This document shows, piece after piece, positions 1 through 8,024 of a stretch of DNA of 64,000 bases (its first letter is position 1; the number at the start of each line of letters is the position of its first letter). The stretch spans positions 3,230,458 through 3,294,457 of the forward strand of contig NC_015152.1 in assembly GCF_000190435.1 (NCBI RefSeq), written 5' to 3'. The notes under the pieces were generated by a model. The model ran no database searches. It saw only the letters and a program-made list of their open reading frames with translations, and was not told the DNA's origin. The translations under genes were made by a program, and so were the position numbers. This stretch comes from Sphaerochaeta globosa str. Buddy (GTDB lineage Bacteria; Spirochaetota; Spirochaetia; Sphaerochaetales; Sphaerochaetaceae).

Positions 1-1149
1 GAACTTGGCATACAGGTCGGGGTTCTGTTCGCTGGTTTTCTGGAATTCACCCAAGAGCTTCTTCACAGAAGCATTGCGGATGGCGCTCATGACCCTGTTC
101 TGCTGCAGAATCTCCCGGCTTACGTTCAACGGGAGGTCCTCACTGTCGATGACACCCCGTACGAAACGCAGGTAGGAAGGCAACAGCTCCTTGTCGTCAT
201 CGGTGATATAGACTCGTTTCACGTAGAGTTTCACACCCGGCCGATAATCGGCATGATACAGGTCAAAGGGTGCCTTGGAAGGGATATAGAAGAGAGTAAT
301 GTACTCAGAAGACCCTTCTGCACGAGTATGGACATAGAAGAGAGGCTCTTCACTGTCATAACTCGACTGCTTGTAGAATTCCTTGTACTGCTCGTCGGTG
401 AGTTCGCTCTTGCTGCGTCTCCACAGGGCTGAGGAGCTGTTGATCTGCTCCACTTTGTGCTCGACGTTCTTTTGTGCGTTCCCTTCCTTGTCCTTCTTCT
501 TGTCATCGTAGTTGGTCTGGTCATAGGAGAGGAAAATCGGGTAAGCAATGTGATCGCTGTACTTCTTAACCAGTTGCTCGATCTGCCAACGGTTGGCATA
601 CTCATTGCCTTCGTCGTTCAGATACAGGGTGATGGTGGATCCATGGCTATCACGAACAGCTTCTTCCAGGGAGTAGCTGCCCTTTCCGGTGCTGCTCCAT
701 TTCCAAGCCTGTTCTTCTCCAGCCTTGCGGCTGACCACTTCCACCTTGTCAGCAACCATGAAAGCGCTATAGAAGCCGACGCCGAATTGTCCGATAAGAT
801 TGCTGTCCTTCTTCTGATCATCGGTCAGCGAGGAGAGGAACTTCTTGGTTCCACTGGAAGCAATCGTTCCGAGGTTGTCACCCAGGTCGTCGTGATTCAT
901 TCCCAAGCCGTTGTCGCTGATGGTCAACGTCTTCTTTTCACCTTCTTCAGTGAAGGAGATGTCGATCCTTGGATCGAAGGAAAGATCTTTGAGCTTCTCA
1001 TCGGTCAGGGTGAGATACTTTAGTTTGTCCAGTGCATCGGACGAGTTGGACACCAACTCGCGAAGGAAAATTTCCTTGTGTGAGTAGAGCGAGTGAATGA
1101 TGAGCTGAAGCAGCTCTGATACTTCAGTCTTGAACTTCTTTTGTTCCAT
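1..1149 (-). CDS. htpG: Hsp90-family molecular chaperone HtpG (5' part; C-terminus beyond window)
   Basis: Encodes the first 383 residues of HtpG, the bacterial Hsp90 cytoplasmic ATP-dependent chaperone; the rest lies left of position 1. The GHKL ATPase signatures are intact: ELVSNSSDALDK at residues 31-42 (catalytic Glu and Mg-binding Asn), DNGLGM at 79-84 and the lid motif GQFGVGF at 120-126. A middle-domain stretch with EDLPLNVSREILQ follows. The start is ATG at 1147-1149, preceded by GGAGG about 10 nt upstream. An ATG lying nearer that SD is out of frame. It is divergent from the ROK gene, with about 100 bp between them. Identity is certain; only completeness is limited by the window edge. 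Confidence 0.97.
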   Translation of the reverse strand, partial: MEQKKFKTEVSELLQLIIHSLYSHKEIFLRELVSNSSDALDKLKYLTLTDEKLKDLSFDPRIDISFTEEGEKKTLTISDNGLGMNHDDLGDNLGTIASSGTKKFLSSLTDDQKKDSNLIGQFGVGFYSAFMVADKVEVVSRKAGEEQAWKWSSTGKGSYSLEEAVRDSHGSTITLYLNDEGNEYANRWQIEQLVKKYSDHIAYPIFLSYDQTNYDDKKKDKEGNAQKNVEHKVEQINSSSALWRRSKSELTDEQYKEFYKQSSYDSEEPLFYVHTRAEGSSEYITLFYIPSKAPFDLYHADYRPGVKLYVKRVYITDDDKELLPSYLRFVRGVIDSEDLPLNVSREILQQNRVMSAIRNASVKKLLGEFQKTSEQNPDLYAKF

Positions 1150-1180
1150 TGTAGTTCATACCTCCAAAGGGATATACGCA

Positions 1181-1209
1181 AACATACTGATTTTTCATGC
1201 TATCGGCAA
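1181..1209 (-). promoter_or_regulatory. Putative sigma-70 promoter of htpG
   Basis: Read on the minus strand: TTGCCG, 17 nt, TATGTT, placed about 30 nt upstream of the htpG start. No CIRCE element (TTAGCACTC-N9-GAGTGCTAA) is visible next to it. Assigned by eye, so moderate confidence. Confidence 0.45.
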
Positions 1210-1251
1210 TTGTTCCTTAACAAAAAAGGCAAGGTGGGCTATGCTCAATGC

Positions 1252-2412
1252 ATGAAGTTTTCACAGCCCAGTACCGCCCGAACCATCAACCGACTGCGAG
1301 TGTTGAACCTGCTCGCCCAACAAGGAGAGCTCAGTCGGGCCGACATTGCCCGATTGCTCGATCTGAACAAGCCTTCCACCAGTGAAATCGTGGAACAATT
1401 GCTCGCTCAGCAGCTTGTTGAGGAACAGGGCAAGGTTACTACCATCAATGGGCGAAGGCCCACAGCCCTCTCCTTGAAGGCTGATTCCCGTTTGGTGCTG
1501 GGAGTTGACTTGGGAAGCAGAACCACGACGTTCCTACTTGCCGACCTGCAGGGAAAAATCCTGCGATTCGAACGTCTGCCGACTCCGCTCCAGCCGCAGC
1601 CCAAAGAGTGGGGTGAAACCATTATCAAGACGTGCATGAAACTGACCAAGTTTGCTACGACTCCCATTGCCGGCATTGCAGTTTCCACTTCTGGAAGCAT
1701 AAGCGGCGATGGCCAGTCGATTCTGTCACACGATTACTGGTCATGGAAGGATATTCCCTTGGCTAAAGCCATCGAGATTCATACCAAGCTTCCTACCCTT
1801 CTTGTCCATCATGTACAGGCGATGGTTGAGGCTGAGCGTTGGTTCGGGGATGAGAAAACCACGAATTTTTTCTATGTGAATTGGGGTGAGCATATCGCTT
1901 GTGCCTATTACAACGGCAATACGATAACTGCGGAGAAAAGTAGGTTCGGACACCTTCCCATCGCCCCTACCGGGTTGTGCCGTTGTGGTGGAATAGGGTG
2001 CTTGGAGACGGTAGCTGCCGGCTGGGCCCTCAGCGAGAAATACCAAGGACTTACCGTCAAGCAACTCGCCCAAAGCACCGACAAGGATGTTCAGCAATCA
2101 CTTCAGGATGCCTGCAATGCGATGGGCATGTCCCTCATTGCTGCAAGTGCCGTCACCGGCGCACAGAAGATTATTCTCGGAGGCGGCATTGCCAACATCG
2201 ACGACAAATACCTGGAGATGGTTTCTTCGTTTTATCGGGAACATGCCCATCACGAGCTTGCGTCCATTCCTGTTTGCCGCTCAGCACTGAAAGAACAAAG
2301 CTCTGTACTGGGATGTGTGGCTGTTGCCCTCGATCGTTGGGTGTTCCAACGAAGGATGCTGGAAACAATGCAGGGCTTGGGCCAAGAAAAACCGCTACTC
2401 GAAACCGAGTAG
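1252..2412 (+). CDS. ROK-family transcriptional regulator (XylR/NagC type)
   Basis: A 386-residue ROK protein: winged helix-turn-helix at about residues 10-65 (RADIARLLDLNKPSTSEIVE), then a sugar-kinase-like fold. The phosphate-binding strand LGVDLG is near residue 83. The ROK zinc/substrate motif follows near 235-255 (GH then CRCGGIGCLE), and IILGGG lies near the end. Such proteins are usually repressors of sugar genes whose ligand is a sugar or sugar phosphate. No transporter is adjacent, so the target is unknown. I chose ATG 1252, with AAGGTGG upstream. An in-frame reading from 1141 would add residues overlapping htpG and is unlikely. The last bases coincide with a terminator hairpin that acts on the opposite strand. 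Confidence 0.85.
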   Translation: MKFSQPSTARTINRLRVLNLLAQQGELSRADIARLLDLNKPSTSEIVEQLLAQQLVEEQGKVTTINGRRPTALSLKADSRLVLGVDLGSRTTTFLLADLQGKILRFERLPTPLQPQPKEWGETIIKTCMKLTKFATTPIAGIAVSTSGSISGDGQSILSHDYWSWKDIPLAKAIEIHTKLPTLLVHHVQAMVEAERWFGDEKTTNFFYVNWGEHIACAYYNGNTITAEKSRFGHLPIAPTGLCRCGGIGCLETVAAGWALSEKYQGLTVKQLAQSTDKDVQQSLQDACNAMGMSLIAASAVTGAQKIILGGGIANIDDKYLEMVSSFYREHAHHELASIPVCRSALKEQSSVLGCVAVALDRWVFQRRMLETMQGLGQEKPLLETE

Positions 2413-2415
2413 CGG
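2387..2415 (-). terminator. Rho-independent terminator inside the 3' end of the ROK gene
   Basis: A perfect 10-bp stem (CCGCTACTCG / CGAGTAGCGG) with a 4-nt loop at 2392-2415. The T-run follows it only on the minus strand (five T, 2391-2387), so it terminates transcripts arriving from the gene at 2620-3144. On the plus strand there is no U-tract. The stop codon of the ROK gene lies in the stem. Confidence 0.65.
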
Positions 2416-2619
2416 CAACCTCCTAGAGAACCCCAGGACTCCTCTCCTAAGGTACGCGTCCACCCGCTGGATACTTCGGACTGGACTCGAGCAACGACAC
2501 TCATGATTATTGCATGCTTTAGTCTGGCTGTAAAACAATAATTTCACAAATCTGCAACTATTTTTCCAATCTCTTGTTTTATTAGCCGATTGGTGCAATA
2601 AAGGACAAAGAGACGCTAT

Positions 2620-3144
2620 TTAGCTACCTTCGGTATAATTAATCGAGAAGGAACCAGCATAGGTTCCAGCAGAAAATATATCGTCTGCACGTTTGCGAAT
2701 CTTTACTGTAAGCTTGCCGATGGGCACATCGTTCTGAGGTCCGGCAGGGAATGTTGTATGGAACGTGTCTCCATTCTCAACAAAGGTAAGCAGACTTTCA
2801 GAACTGAGTTCCAAGGTTGTCCTCAGGGCATTTGCATCATCGAGAGAGAGATTTCCGATCTCGAAAATCAACTTCCCGGCCTTCTGCTTGCTCAGATGCG
2901 AGGAATAGCGAAAATACAGTGACTGACTGACTTCCCATTCTTCAAGGTTGGGGAATTCAAAGCTCAGAAGTGCATCCTCACGCGTAAGTTCCTCTCCTGC
3001 TTCATTGTAGATGGCTATCGCAAGGTCCTTGGGCTGGATTACACCAACCAGGTACACCGTAGCAGCGGGGAACTTGGGCATGTCTTCCGCCCCTAGGGGG
3101 AGAAGCAGCAAGAGCAATAATGATATGGCAAGGAGTTTCTTCAT
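2620..3144 (-). CDS. Small secreted protein, member 1 of a three-gene paralogous set
   Basis: A 174-residue protein with a Sec signal peptide (MKKLLAIS followed by a run of Leu, cleavage near LGAED). The rest is polar and beta-rich, ending in SAGTYAGSFSINYTEGS. The two genes upstream end in similar Gly-x-Tyr-x-(4-5)-(I/V)-x-I strands (AGVYLSTITITIS and SGTYESTVSIGITPD), so I read the three as divergent paralogues with an immunoglobulin-like or pilin-like beta sandwich. ATG 3144 has GGAG upstream; the upstream in-frame codon TTG is not needed. No recognised family. Export and the own-unit arrangement suggest a surface or periplasmic role. Confidence 0.6.
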   Translation of the reverse strand: MKKLLAISLLLLLLLPLGAEDMPKFPAATVYLVGVIQPKDLAIAIYNEAGEELTREDALLSFEFPNLEEWEVSQSLYFRYSSHLSKQKAGKLIFEIGNLSLDDANALRTTLELSSESLLTFVENGDTFHTTFPAGPQNDVPIGKLTVKIRKRADDIFSAGTYAGSFSINYTEGS

Positions 3145-3212
3145 GTATATCTCCAACGTTAGCAGTACTGGCTATATCCTAGCAAGAGAAAGGAAAACAA
3201 GAAAGAGGGAGA

Positions 3213-3244
3213 GATAAGAAAAGCTGTGCAGTTGCCTGCACAGC
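3213..3244 (-). terminator. Rho-independent terminator after the 3271-3840 gene
   Basis: Minus-strand hairpin with a 9-bp stem GCTGTGCAG / CTGCACAGC (3223-3244), a 4-nt loop and the tail TTTTCTTATC. It separates the second and first secreted paralogues. Confidence 0.8.
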
Positions 3245-3270
3245 CCAAACTCTCGACACAAGGAGGAAAA

Positions 3271-3840
3271 TTAGGAAGCGGAGATTGTAATAGTAATTGT
3301 AGAAAGATAAACACCGGCTGTTGCAGTTCCGATATATTCACCAGCTTCAATTGTGTTGCCAAGATGGTCACTTCCGGTTGCAGTTGCAGGAATAATCGTA
3401 TACTTATTCTTGCCCGAAAGGAAATCATCTTCATCAAATTCTACAATATTAATATTAAACAATTTATAAGTATTATCAATATCTTTTGTCATTGTAGTAA
3501 GATTAGTAGAACCTACCTTAACAGAAGAAATCTTCACTTTATGAATTCCATCAGTATGCAGGAAATCACCAACTGTCATTCTGAAAAAAATCGGACCTAC
3601 AGCATTGGTTCTATACCCATACATAAATGAAGGGGGATTGGAAGTATTGAAAGCATTTAAAATTGTTTTAGAATTATCAAATGTCACATCATTTTCGAGA
3701 TCATCCAAGAACCCATGTTCAAGCGTTTCCCCAACAGATCCCTGCAGATACGCATATACTGGACCTGGATTAGTGTAAGCAAACAACCCACTTACAGCAA
3801 TTAGCAGAACCAAAGCAAGCGCAACTAACTTCTTATTCAT
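3271..3840 (-). CDS. Small secreted protein, member 2 of the paralogous set
   Basis: A 189-residue exported protein: signal peptide MNKKLVALALVLLIAVSG, cleavage near LFA-YT. It shares landmarks in the same order with the gene at 4199-4720. These are EHGFLDDLE (HGFLETTEG there), ILNAFNTS (DAFNTAG), YGYRTN (YAIKTN), NTYKLFNI (GTYKLLNF) and a C-terminal AGVYLSTITITIS strand. Overall identity is low. ATG 3840 has AAAGGAG 8 nt upstream, and the gene has its own promoter and terminator. Function unknown. The mix of conserved landmarks and strong divergence would fit surface proteins under diversifying selection. Confidence 0.6.
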   Translation of the reverse strand: MNKKLVALALVLLIAVSGLFAYTNPGPVYAYLQGSVGETLEHGFLDDLENDVTFDNSKTILNAFNTSNPPSFMYGYRTNAVGPIFFRMTVGDFLHTDGIHKVKISSVKVGSTNLTTMTKDIDNTYKLFNINIVEFDEDDFLSGKNKYTIIPATATGSDHLGNTIEAGEYIGTATAGVYLSTITITISAS

Positions 3841-3894
3841 ACTCAACTCCTTTGGGAGGTTATCCTTAATGATACAGTCCCTTAATACATGCAT

Positions 3895-3923
3895 AGCCTA
3901 CTACCGAGTCAGACTTATGTCAA
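3895..3923 (-). promoter_or_regulatory. Sigma-70-like promoter of secreted paralogue 2
   Basis: Minus strand TTGACA, 17 nt, TAGGCT, about 55 nt upstream of the start codon. Confidence 0.6.
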
Positions 3924-4151
3924 TATTGAGGATATCATTTTTGCATATTTTCTTTAAAAAGTTATATAAATAGTTTTATATGTTTTCTATATATGGTTTT
4001 ATCATCTTTCTAACTTATTACGTATGTTATACAACTTCAATAGATTGTGTACCTACTTTACTATTCCATATCACACTTAGCAGGATGAATATTCCCAGTA
4101 ATCAGTCACTTCTGTCACATCTTTGTATTAGAACTATAAGTATTTCATGAC
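3924..4151. other. AT-rich non-coding stretch
   Basis: Very AT-rich DNA between two secreted-protein units, with no reading frame of note, no RNA-like fold and no repeat that I can support. It is bounded by a promoter on one side and a terminator on the other. Confidence 0.6.
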
Positions 4152-4174
4152 AAAAAAGGTGCCTTTCGGCACCT
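4152..4174 (-). terminator. Rho-independent terminator after the 4199-4720 gene
   Basis: Minus strand AGGTGCC, loop GAAA, GGCACCT followed by T6. A compact GNRA-type tetraloop hairpin just beyond the stop codon. Confidence 0.85.
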
Positions 4175-4198
4175 AGCTTGTCAGAATAGCTGAATTTC

Positions 4199-4720
4199 CT
4201 AAATATCTGGGGTTATACCAATGGAAACCGTTGACTCATAGGTACCTGAAGGGGCACTAAGCACTTGGGTTTGGTTTGCAACTACTGTCAAAATGTAGGA
4301 ATACGTTGCCATACCGGAGGTATTGGGAGTGAAATTCAAGAGTTTATAGGTACCACTTGCAGAATCGATCACATCGGCTTCATCATCTGCGCCAACCAAT
4401 ATCCGTTCAATTCCCACCTGGGCAGGAGTGATGGCATTCTGGAGGTTGAAGGGTGTCACCGTGGCAGTAACCGTAAGCGGAATGGCAACATTTGTTTTAA
4501 TCGCATACGTAAAGGAAGCTCCAGCAGTATTGAAAGCATCATCCACGTTGGTAGAAGAGACAATAACCGGGGAACCTTCTGTCGTTTCCAGAAACCCGTG
4601 TATCAAGTATTCAGGAACTTTGGTAGTGAGTGAAATGGTTACTTGTGCTGGATTAGTCGGAGCTGCAAATACAGCCAGCTGGAGAAACACAAGCAGCACA
4701 ATGGAACTATATCGTTTCAT
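4199..4720 (-). CDS. Small secreted protein, member 3 of the paralogous set
   Basis: A 173-residue exported protein with signal peptide MKRYSSIVLLVFLQLAVFAA. It carries the landmarks listed for member 2 (HGFLETTEG, DAFNTAG, YAIKTN, GTYKLLNF) and a C-terminal SGTYESTVSIGI strand. No family assigned. ATG 4720 follows AGGAGG by 10 nt. Upstream lie a strong promoter and an 8-bp leader hairpin, and a terminator follows the gene, so it is a single-gene unit. It is divergent from the first GntR gene, which may regulate it. Confidence 0.6.
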   Translation of the reverse strand: MKRYSSIVLLVFLQLAVFAAPTNPAQVTISLTTKVPEYLIHGFLETTEGSPVIVSSTNVDDAFNTAGASFTYAIKTNVAIPLTVTATVTPFNLQNAITPAQVGIERILVGADDEADVIDSASGTYKLLNFTPNTSGMATYSYILTVVANQTQVLSAPSGTYESTVSIGITPDI

Positions 4721-4757
4721 GAAGTAGTGGTTACCTCCTGGAAAAATGTGCAAGATC

Positions 4758-4781
4758 TTTCCCGTTCGCTTCTACGGGAAA
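4758..4781 (-). promoter_or_regulatory. 5' leader stem-loop of secreted paralogue 3
   Basis: A perfect 8-bp stem TTTCCCGT / ACGGGAAA with an 8-nt loop. It lies between the predicted transcription start and the SD, so it would form at or near the 5' end of the mRNA. A stability or translation role is inference. Confidence 0.45.
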
Positions 4782-4810
4782 CTATACAGCTAGAGAAAAA
4801 CATATGTCAA
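4781..4810 (-). promoter_or_regulatory. Sigma-70-like promoter of secreted paralogue 3
   Basis: Minus strand TTGACA, 18 nt, TATAGT: close to consensus. Confidence 0.7.
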
Positions 4811-5149
4811 TACATAGATGTTTCTCCATTGAATAGTCACCAAATCTAAACACATATTTTATTTTATTTACTTTTTTTATATATAGTTAATATGTTTTTT
4901 GCTTATGACATCCTTTCTCAAGCAATCTGAATGAATATACACTCGTTTCTCGATATGCATACACAAACATCTCACGGCAAACCACCAGTCGTTCTGTCAC
5001 AATGAAAGAAGTAATTGCCGATGTAATAAGTGAAAGAGAGAAGAGAATCTTCCCTCATTTCAAACAACCCACTACTTCATCGACACTTATAGAATTTTAT
5101 AAAATTTATTTCTTTTACCATACTTATAACATATTCCATTGATATGTGA
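4811..5149. other. AT-rich intergenic region between secreted paralogue 3 and the first GntR gene
   Basis: About 340 bp, strongly AT-rich with long T-runs. I see no gene, RNA or repeat in it. Together with the flanking promoters it forms the divergent control region of two units. Confidence 0.55.
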
Positions 5150-5178
5150 TTGCTTTTCAAGAAAAAATAGCGTATACA
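5150..5178 (+). promoter_or_regulatory. Promoter of the first GntR gene
   Basis: TTGCTT, 17 nt, TATACA. The expected start near 5185 falls at the left arm of an inverted repeat. Confidence 0.55.
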
Positions 5179-5184
5179 AGAGAT

Positions 5185-5211
5185 TGTAGTATGTATACAG
5201 TTGCAACTACA
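5185..5211 (+). promoter_or_regulatory. Inverted repeat, candidate autoregulatory operator of the GntR gene
   Basis: TGTAGT and ACTACA arms separated by 15 nt. A palindromic TGTATACA lies in the spacer and a second GTATAC in the adjacent -10. The position over the predicted start is typical of a repressor site. FadR-type GntR proteins usually bind short palindromes. Assignment is inference. Confidence 0.4.
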
Positions 5212-5245
5212 GATGTCTAAGGGCACTAGTAAGGAAATGAATAAG

Positions 5246-5986
5246 ATGAGCGGAAACAGTATCACCGGAACTGAAACCAAATCGACAACAATTGCAAACA
5301 AGCTCGAGGAGGAAATCCTCGCTAAAAAATATAAAGCAGGGGAAACACTTCCCAGCCAGCATGACCTGGCTACCCAATTCAATGCATCCAGCAGAAGCGT
5401 ACGTGAAGCCTTCAAGAATTTGGAGGCCAAAGGGCTTATCAGTGTAAAGCAAGGCAAGAAAGCTATTGTAAAAAGCAACAGCCTCGACCAGTTTGTGGAG
5501 TCGCTGTCCGCCTCGATGATCAGTAAGCAAGCACCGGACAAGAAGTTGCTCACCGACCTAATGCAAGTGCGCACTACCATTGAAGTCTCTGCAGCCAGAG
5601 AGCTCTCCCGTGACCCCAACAGAATGCTGATCGTCCGTTCTCTCGACCGCGCCTGCACCAAAATGGAGCACCTGCTGCCGAGCCTCGATGGTGCAAAGGA
5701 CACGGAAGCGATCAAGCAATATAAAGCAACTGAGTTTGAGTTCCATGCAGCCCTGATCAAATCAAACGACAACATCATCCTCAGCAGCATCTATGAGAAC
5801 CTCGCTCCCCAACTCTACGCCGCCATGGACAGGCTTCCTGAAACATACAGTGAACAAAAGAAGAAAGTGAATGAGTATCGCTATTTGGTGGATGCCCTGG
5901 TCAACGGACAAACCGACCTTGCAGTAGCACTGACGCTGGTGAACCTTACCAATATCAAGGATAAGTTCGAGACCCTCGACCTGTAG
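5246..5986 (+). CDS. GntR/FadR-family transcriptional regulator, copy 1
   Basis: About 246 residues. The N-terminal GntR winged helix contains the AGETLPSQHDLATQF and SRSVREAFKNLEAKGLI landmarks. A helical FCD-type effector domain follows (LMQVRTTIEVSAARELS, then a FEFHAALIKSNDN stretch supplying His for metal or ligand). FadR/FCD regulators commonly control sugar-acid or organic-acid genes. Start chosen at ATG 5246 because AAGGA lies 10 nt upstream; ATG 5237 or 5213 are possible. It is a tandem paralogue of the gene at 6357-7112, and they share the segments (L/F)KxLEAKGL, LMQVR and NGQTDLAVAL. Confidence 0.85.
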   Translation: MSGNSITGTETKSTTIANKLEEEILAKKYKAGETLPSQHDLATQFNASSRSVREAFKNLEAKGLISVKQGKKAIVKSNSLDQFVESLSASMISKQAPDKKLLTDLMQVRTTIEVSAARELSRDPNRMLIVRSLDRACTKMEHLLPSLDGAKDTEAIKQYKATEFEFHAALIKSNDNIILSSIYENLAPQLYAAMDRLPETYSEQKKKVNEYRYLVDALVNGQTDLAVALTLVNLTNIKDKFETLDL

Positions 5987-6005
5987 TACTTGCTCTTCCT
6001 GCAAG

Positions 6006-6040
6006 AACGCTGTCGCACATTTGCGGCAGCGTTTTTATTT
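6006..6040 (+). terminator. Rho-independent terminator of GntR copy 1
   Basis: AACGCTGTCGCA / TGCGGCAGCGTT stem (6006-6033) with one G-T pair and a short loop, followed by TTTTTATTT. The 370 bp between the two GntR genes holds this terminator and the promoter region of copy 2. Confidence 0.85.
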
Positions 6041-6260
6041 GTCCCCGGTCTGGTACAAGTTACATCCAAAAGAACCAAAATCGAGCAACGCTGCGATTTG
6101 GAATCGGTTCTCCTTTACCTTATTTCTTGCAATATCACAATGTACAAAGCTAGAAGGAAGTGGGCTTATCCTATGTCCGATGTTAGGATTCTTAGGACTA
6201 ACTTATTACACAATTAGCAACTGATGACATCATTTGTTTTTTTGATATCCAAGTATTGCA

Positions 6261-6299
6261 TATAATTAAGAAATATCTTATATTTGCTCTGTAAGCAAA
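6261..6299 (+). promoter_or_regulatory. Promoter -10 and inverted repeat upstream of GntR copy 2
   Basis: A perfect TATAAT at 6261-6266 without a well-spaced -35 (TTGATA lies only 13 nt upstream). Downstream, TTTGCT-CTGTA-AGCAAA at 6283-6299 is a perfect inverted repeat placed as an operator would be. It differs from the repeat before copy 1, so the two paralogues may have different sites. Confidence 0.4.
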
Positions 6300-6356
6300 C
6301 TTAGAACGTATGACATGTATAGGTCTTACATTGCTTCGCACAACAAGGAACTAGAA

Positions 6357-7112
6357 ATGGACTACATTTCACAAACTAAATCAGCAAGAATAGCTTCGTC
6401 ATTGGAGGAGATGATCTTGGACAACCGCCTGAAAAGCGGCTCCTTTCTTCCTTCACAACAAGTACTTGCCGATCAATTCAATACGTCCAGCCGGCCCATC
6501 CGTGAAGCATTGAAGCTTCTCGAAGCCAAAGGCTTGGTCATCATTTCCCAAGGAAGAAGGGCTCAAGTCAGAAGCAACAACCTCGACCAGTATGTTGAGT
6601 CCATCTCCACCACCATTGTAAACAGCAAGATCAGTCAGGCAAAACTGATGCGCAACCTCATGCAGGTGCGTATCACGGTTGCTACCAGTGCAGCAAGAGG
6701 TTTTTCCCGTCTTGAAAACCGGGATGAGTACCTTGCACAGCTTTGGAATGCCAGCAACCGCATGGAAGCCTCGATCCCCTTCATCTTCCAAAAGGATGCC
6801 AAGGCACATGCTGATTATTTGAAGGCGGAAGGCGAAATCCATCGAACCTTGGTATTCGCCAACGGCAACCAAATACTTTCCTGCATTTATGACAACCTTT
6901 CCCCGCTTTTGGACAGTGCGATGAATTCGATCAAGTTCACCCCGACCCAAATGGAGAAACGTTCCAAAGACTACTCCTATCTGTGTGAAGCACTGCAGAA
7001 CGGGCAAACCGACCTTGCAGTTGCTTTAGTACTGGTTACGCTCACCATGCTCGAAAGCAAGGTGATGGACCACTATCCGGATGAAAGTATAGCCATGGCT
7101 TCCTACGCCTGA
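6357..7112 (+). CDS. GntR/FadR-family transcriptional regulator, copy 2
   Basis: A 251-residue paralogue of the preceding gene. The N-terminal GntR helix-turn-helix reads SGSFLPSQQVLADQF then SRPIREALKLLEAKGLV. The FCD-like C-terminal domain carries LMQVRITVATSAARG, EGEIHRTLVFANGNQ and NGQTDLAVALVLV. Start ATG 6357 has AAGGA 7 nt upstream; an in-frame reading from 6315 is less likely. Tandem duplication with a separate promoter and operator-like repeat suggests subfunctionalised regulators. Targets are not evident, but the neighbouring secreted genes or the uronate genes are possible. Confidence 0.85.
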   Translation: MDYISQTKSARIASSLEEMILDNRLKSGSFLPSQQVLADQFNTSSRPIREALKLLEAKGLVIISQGRRAQVRSNNLDQYVESISTTIVNSKISQAKLMRNLMQVRITVATSAARGFSRLENRDEYLAQLWNASNRMEASIPFIFQKDAKAHADYLKAEGEIHRTLVFANGNQILSCIYDNLSPLLDSAMNSIKFTPTQMEKRSKDYSYLCEALQNGQTDLAVALVLVTLTMLESKVMDHYPDESIAMASYA

Positions 7113-7130
7113 TCAACCTCTCTTTGGCAA

Positions 7131-7171
7131 GATTCCTCCATCGTGGTATAGTCCTGATGGAGGATTTTTTT
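7131..7171 (+). terminator. Terminator hairpin of GntR copy 2 whose 3' arm is the SD of the next gene
   Basis: CCTCCATC (7135-7142) pairs with GATGGAGG (7156-7163), followed immediately by ATTTTTTT. This is a rho-independent terminator by structure. The GGAGG in its 3' arm is also the SD of the ABC gene starting at 7172. Read-through mRNA would therefore have its SD sequestered. Confidence 0.65.
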
Positions 7172-7954
7172 ATGGACGAATGCATCATACAATTGGAACA
7201 CGCCACAGTCCGCCGAGCGGGTGTGCCGATTCTTGACGATGTTTCCTTCCTGGTGAAACGCAACGAGCATGTTGCAATCATCGGCCCCAACGGAGCCGGT
7301 AAAAGCACCCTGGTGCAACTGCTGAGTGAAGAGATTCATCCGCTGTACTCTCCTCTGACGAAACGAATCCTCTTCGGCAAGGCCAAGTGGGATGTGTTGA
7401 GCCTTCGCAGCCACCTGGGTATCGTCTCCCAAGGCTTGCAATACCTGTGCAACTCCAGTTACAAAGGTTGGGAAATTGTCATATCGGGCTTCTTCAGTTC
7501 AATCGGCCTCGATTTCCACCATCACTATACAGAACAACATCAGCGAAAAATGGAGGAAGTCATGCACCGCTATGATGCCTGGCACCTCCGGGACAAGCAA
7601 ATGAACCGCATGTCCAGCGGGGAAGCCAGAAGAATTCTCCTTGCCCGTGCAAATGTGCACGACCCCCAGGTCATGCTGCTCGATGAAGCAGTCTCCAATC
7701 TCGATTTCCCCAGCCGGCTTCAGTATCGCGGAACTCTCGAGCAGCTGGACAAGGAGGGGAAAACCATCATTCTCGCCACCCATGAACTGAGTGAGATCAT
7801 ACCCGCCATCAATCGTATTGTGGTTATGCAGAACGGCAGGATAGTCGCAGATGGACCAAAAAAGGATATTCTCAACGAGAGATTACTCTCTGAAGTATAT
7901 GGCAATAGGGTGTTCATCGATGAACGGGAAGGTCTGTACAGCGCCTGGTGCTGA
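7172..7954 (+). CDS. Orphan ABC-type ATPase
   Basis: A single 260-residue ABC ATPase. Walker A GPNGAGKST lies near residue 36, the signature MSSGEARR near 150, Walker B VMLLDEAVSNLD follows, and the switch histidine is in ATHELSE. The architecture resembles ModF/YheS-like or FecE/ZnuC-like ATPases. No permease or binding protein is adjacent, so the partner and substrate are unknown. ATG 7172 has GGAGG 8 nt upstream; an upstream in-frame ATG at 7157 lies within the SD hairpin. Confidence 0.8.
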   Translation: MDECIIQLEHATVRRAGVPILDDVSFLVKRNEHVAIIGPNGAGKSTLVQLLSEEIHPLYSPLTKRILFGKAKWDVLSLRSHLGIVSQGLQYLCNSSYKGWEIVISGFFSSIGLDFHHHYTEQHQRKMEEVMHRYDAWHLRDKQMNRMSSGEARRILLARANVHDPQVMLLDEAVSNLDFPSRLQYRGTLEQLDKEGKTIILATHELSEIIPAINRIVVMQNGRIVADGPKKDILNERLLSEVYGNRVFIDEREGLYSAWC

Positions 7955-8024
7955 TGCATTTTTTCCACGAACCAGCCTTTGTGTAGTATTATTGGAGTAA
8001 GAACAAAACAAGCGAGGTCACCAC

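Noticed and set aside
457-1023. 188-codon plus-strand open frame opposite htpG
   Set aside because: Antisense shadow of the clear HtpG reading frame; no SD and no recognisable protein features.
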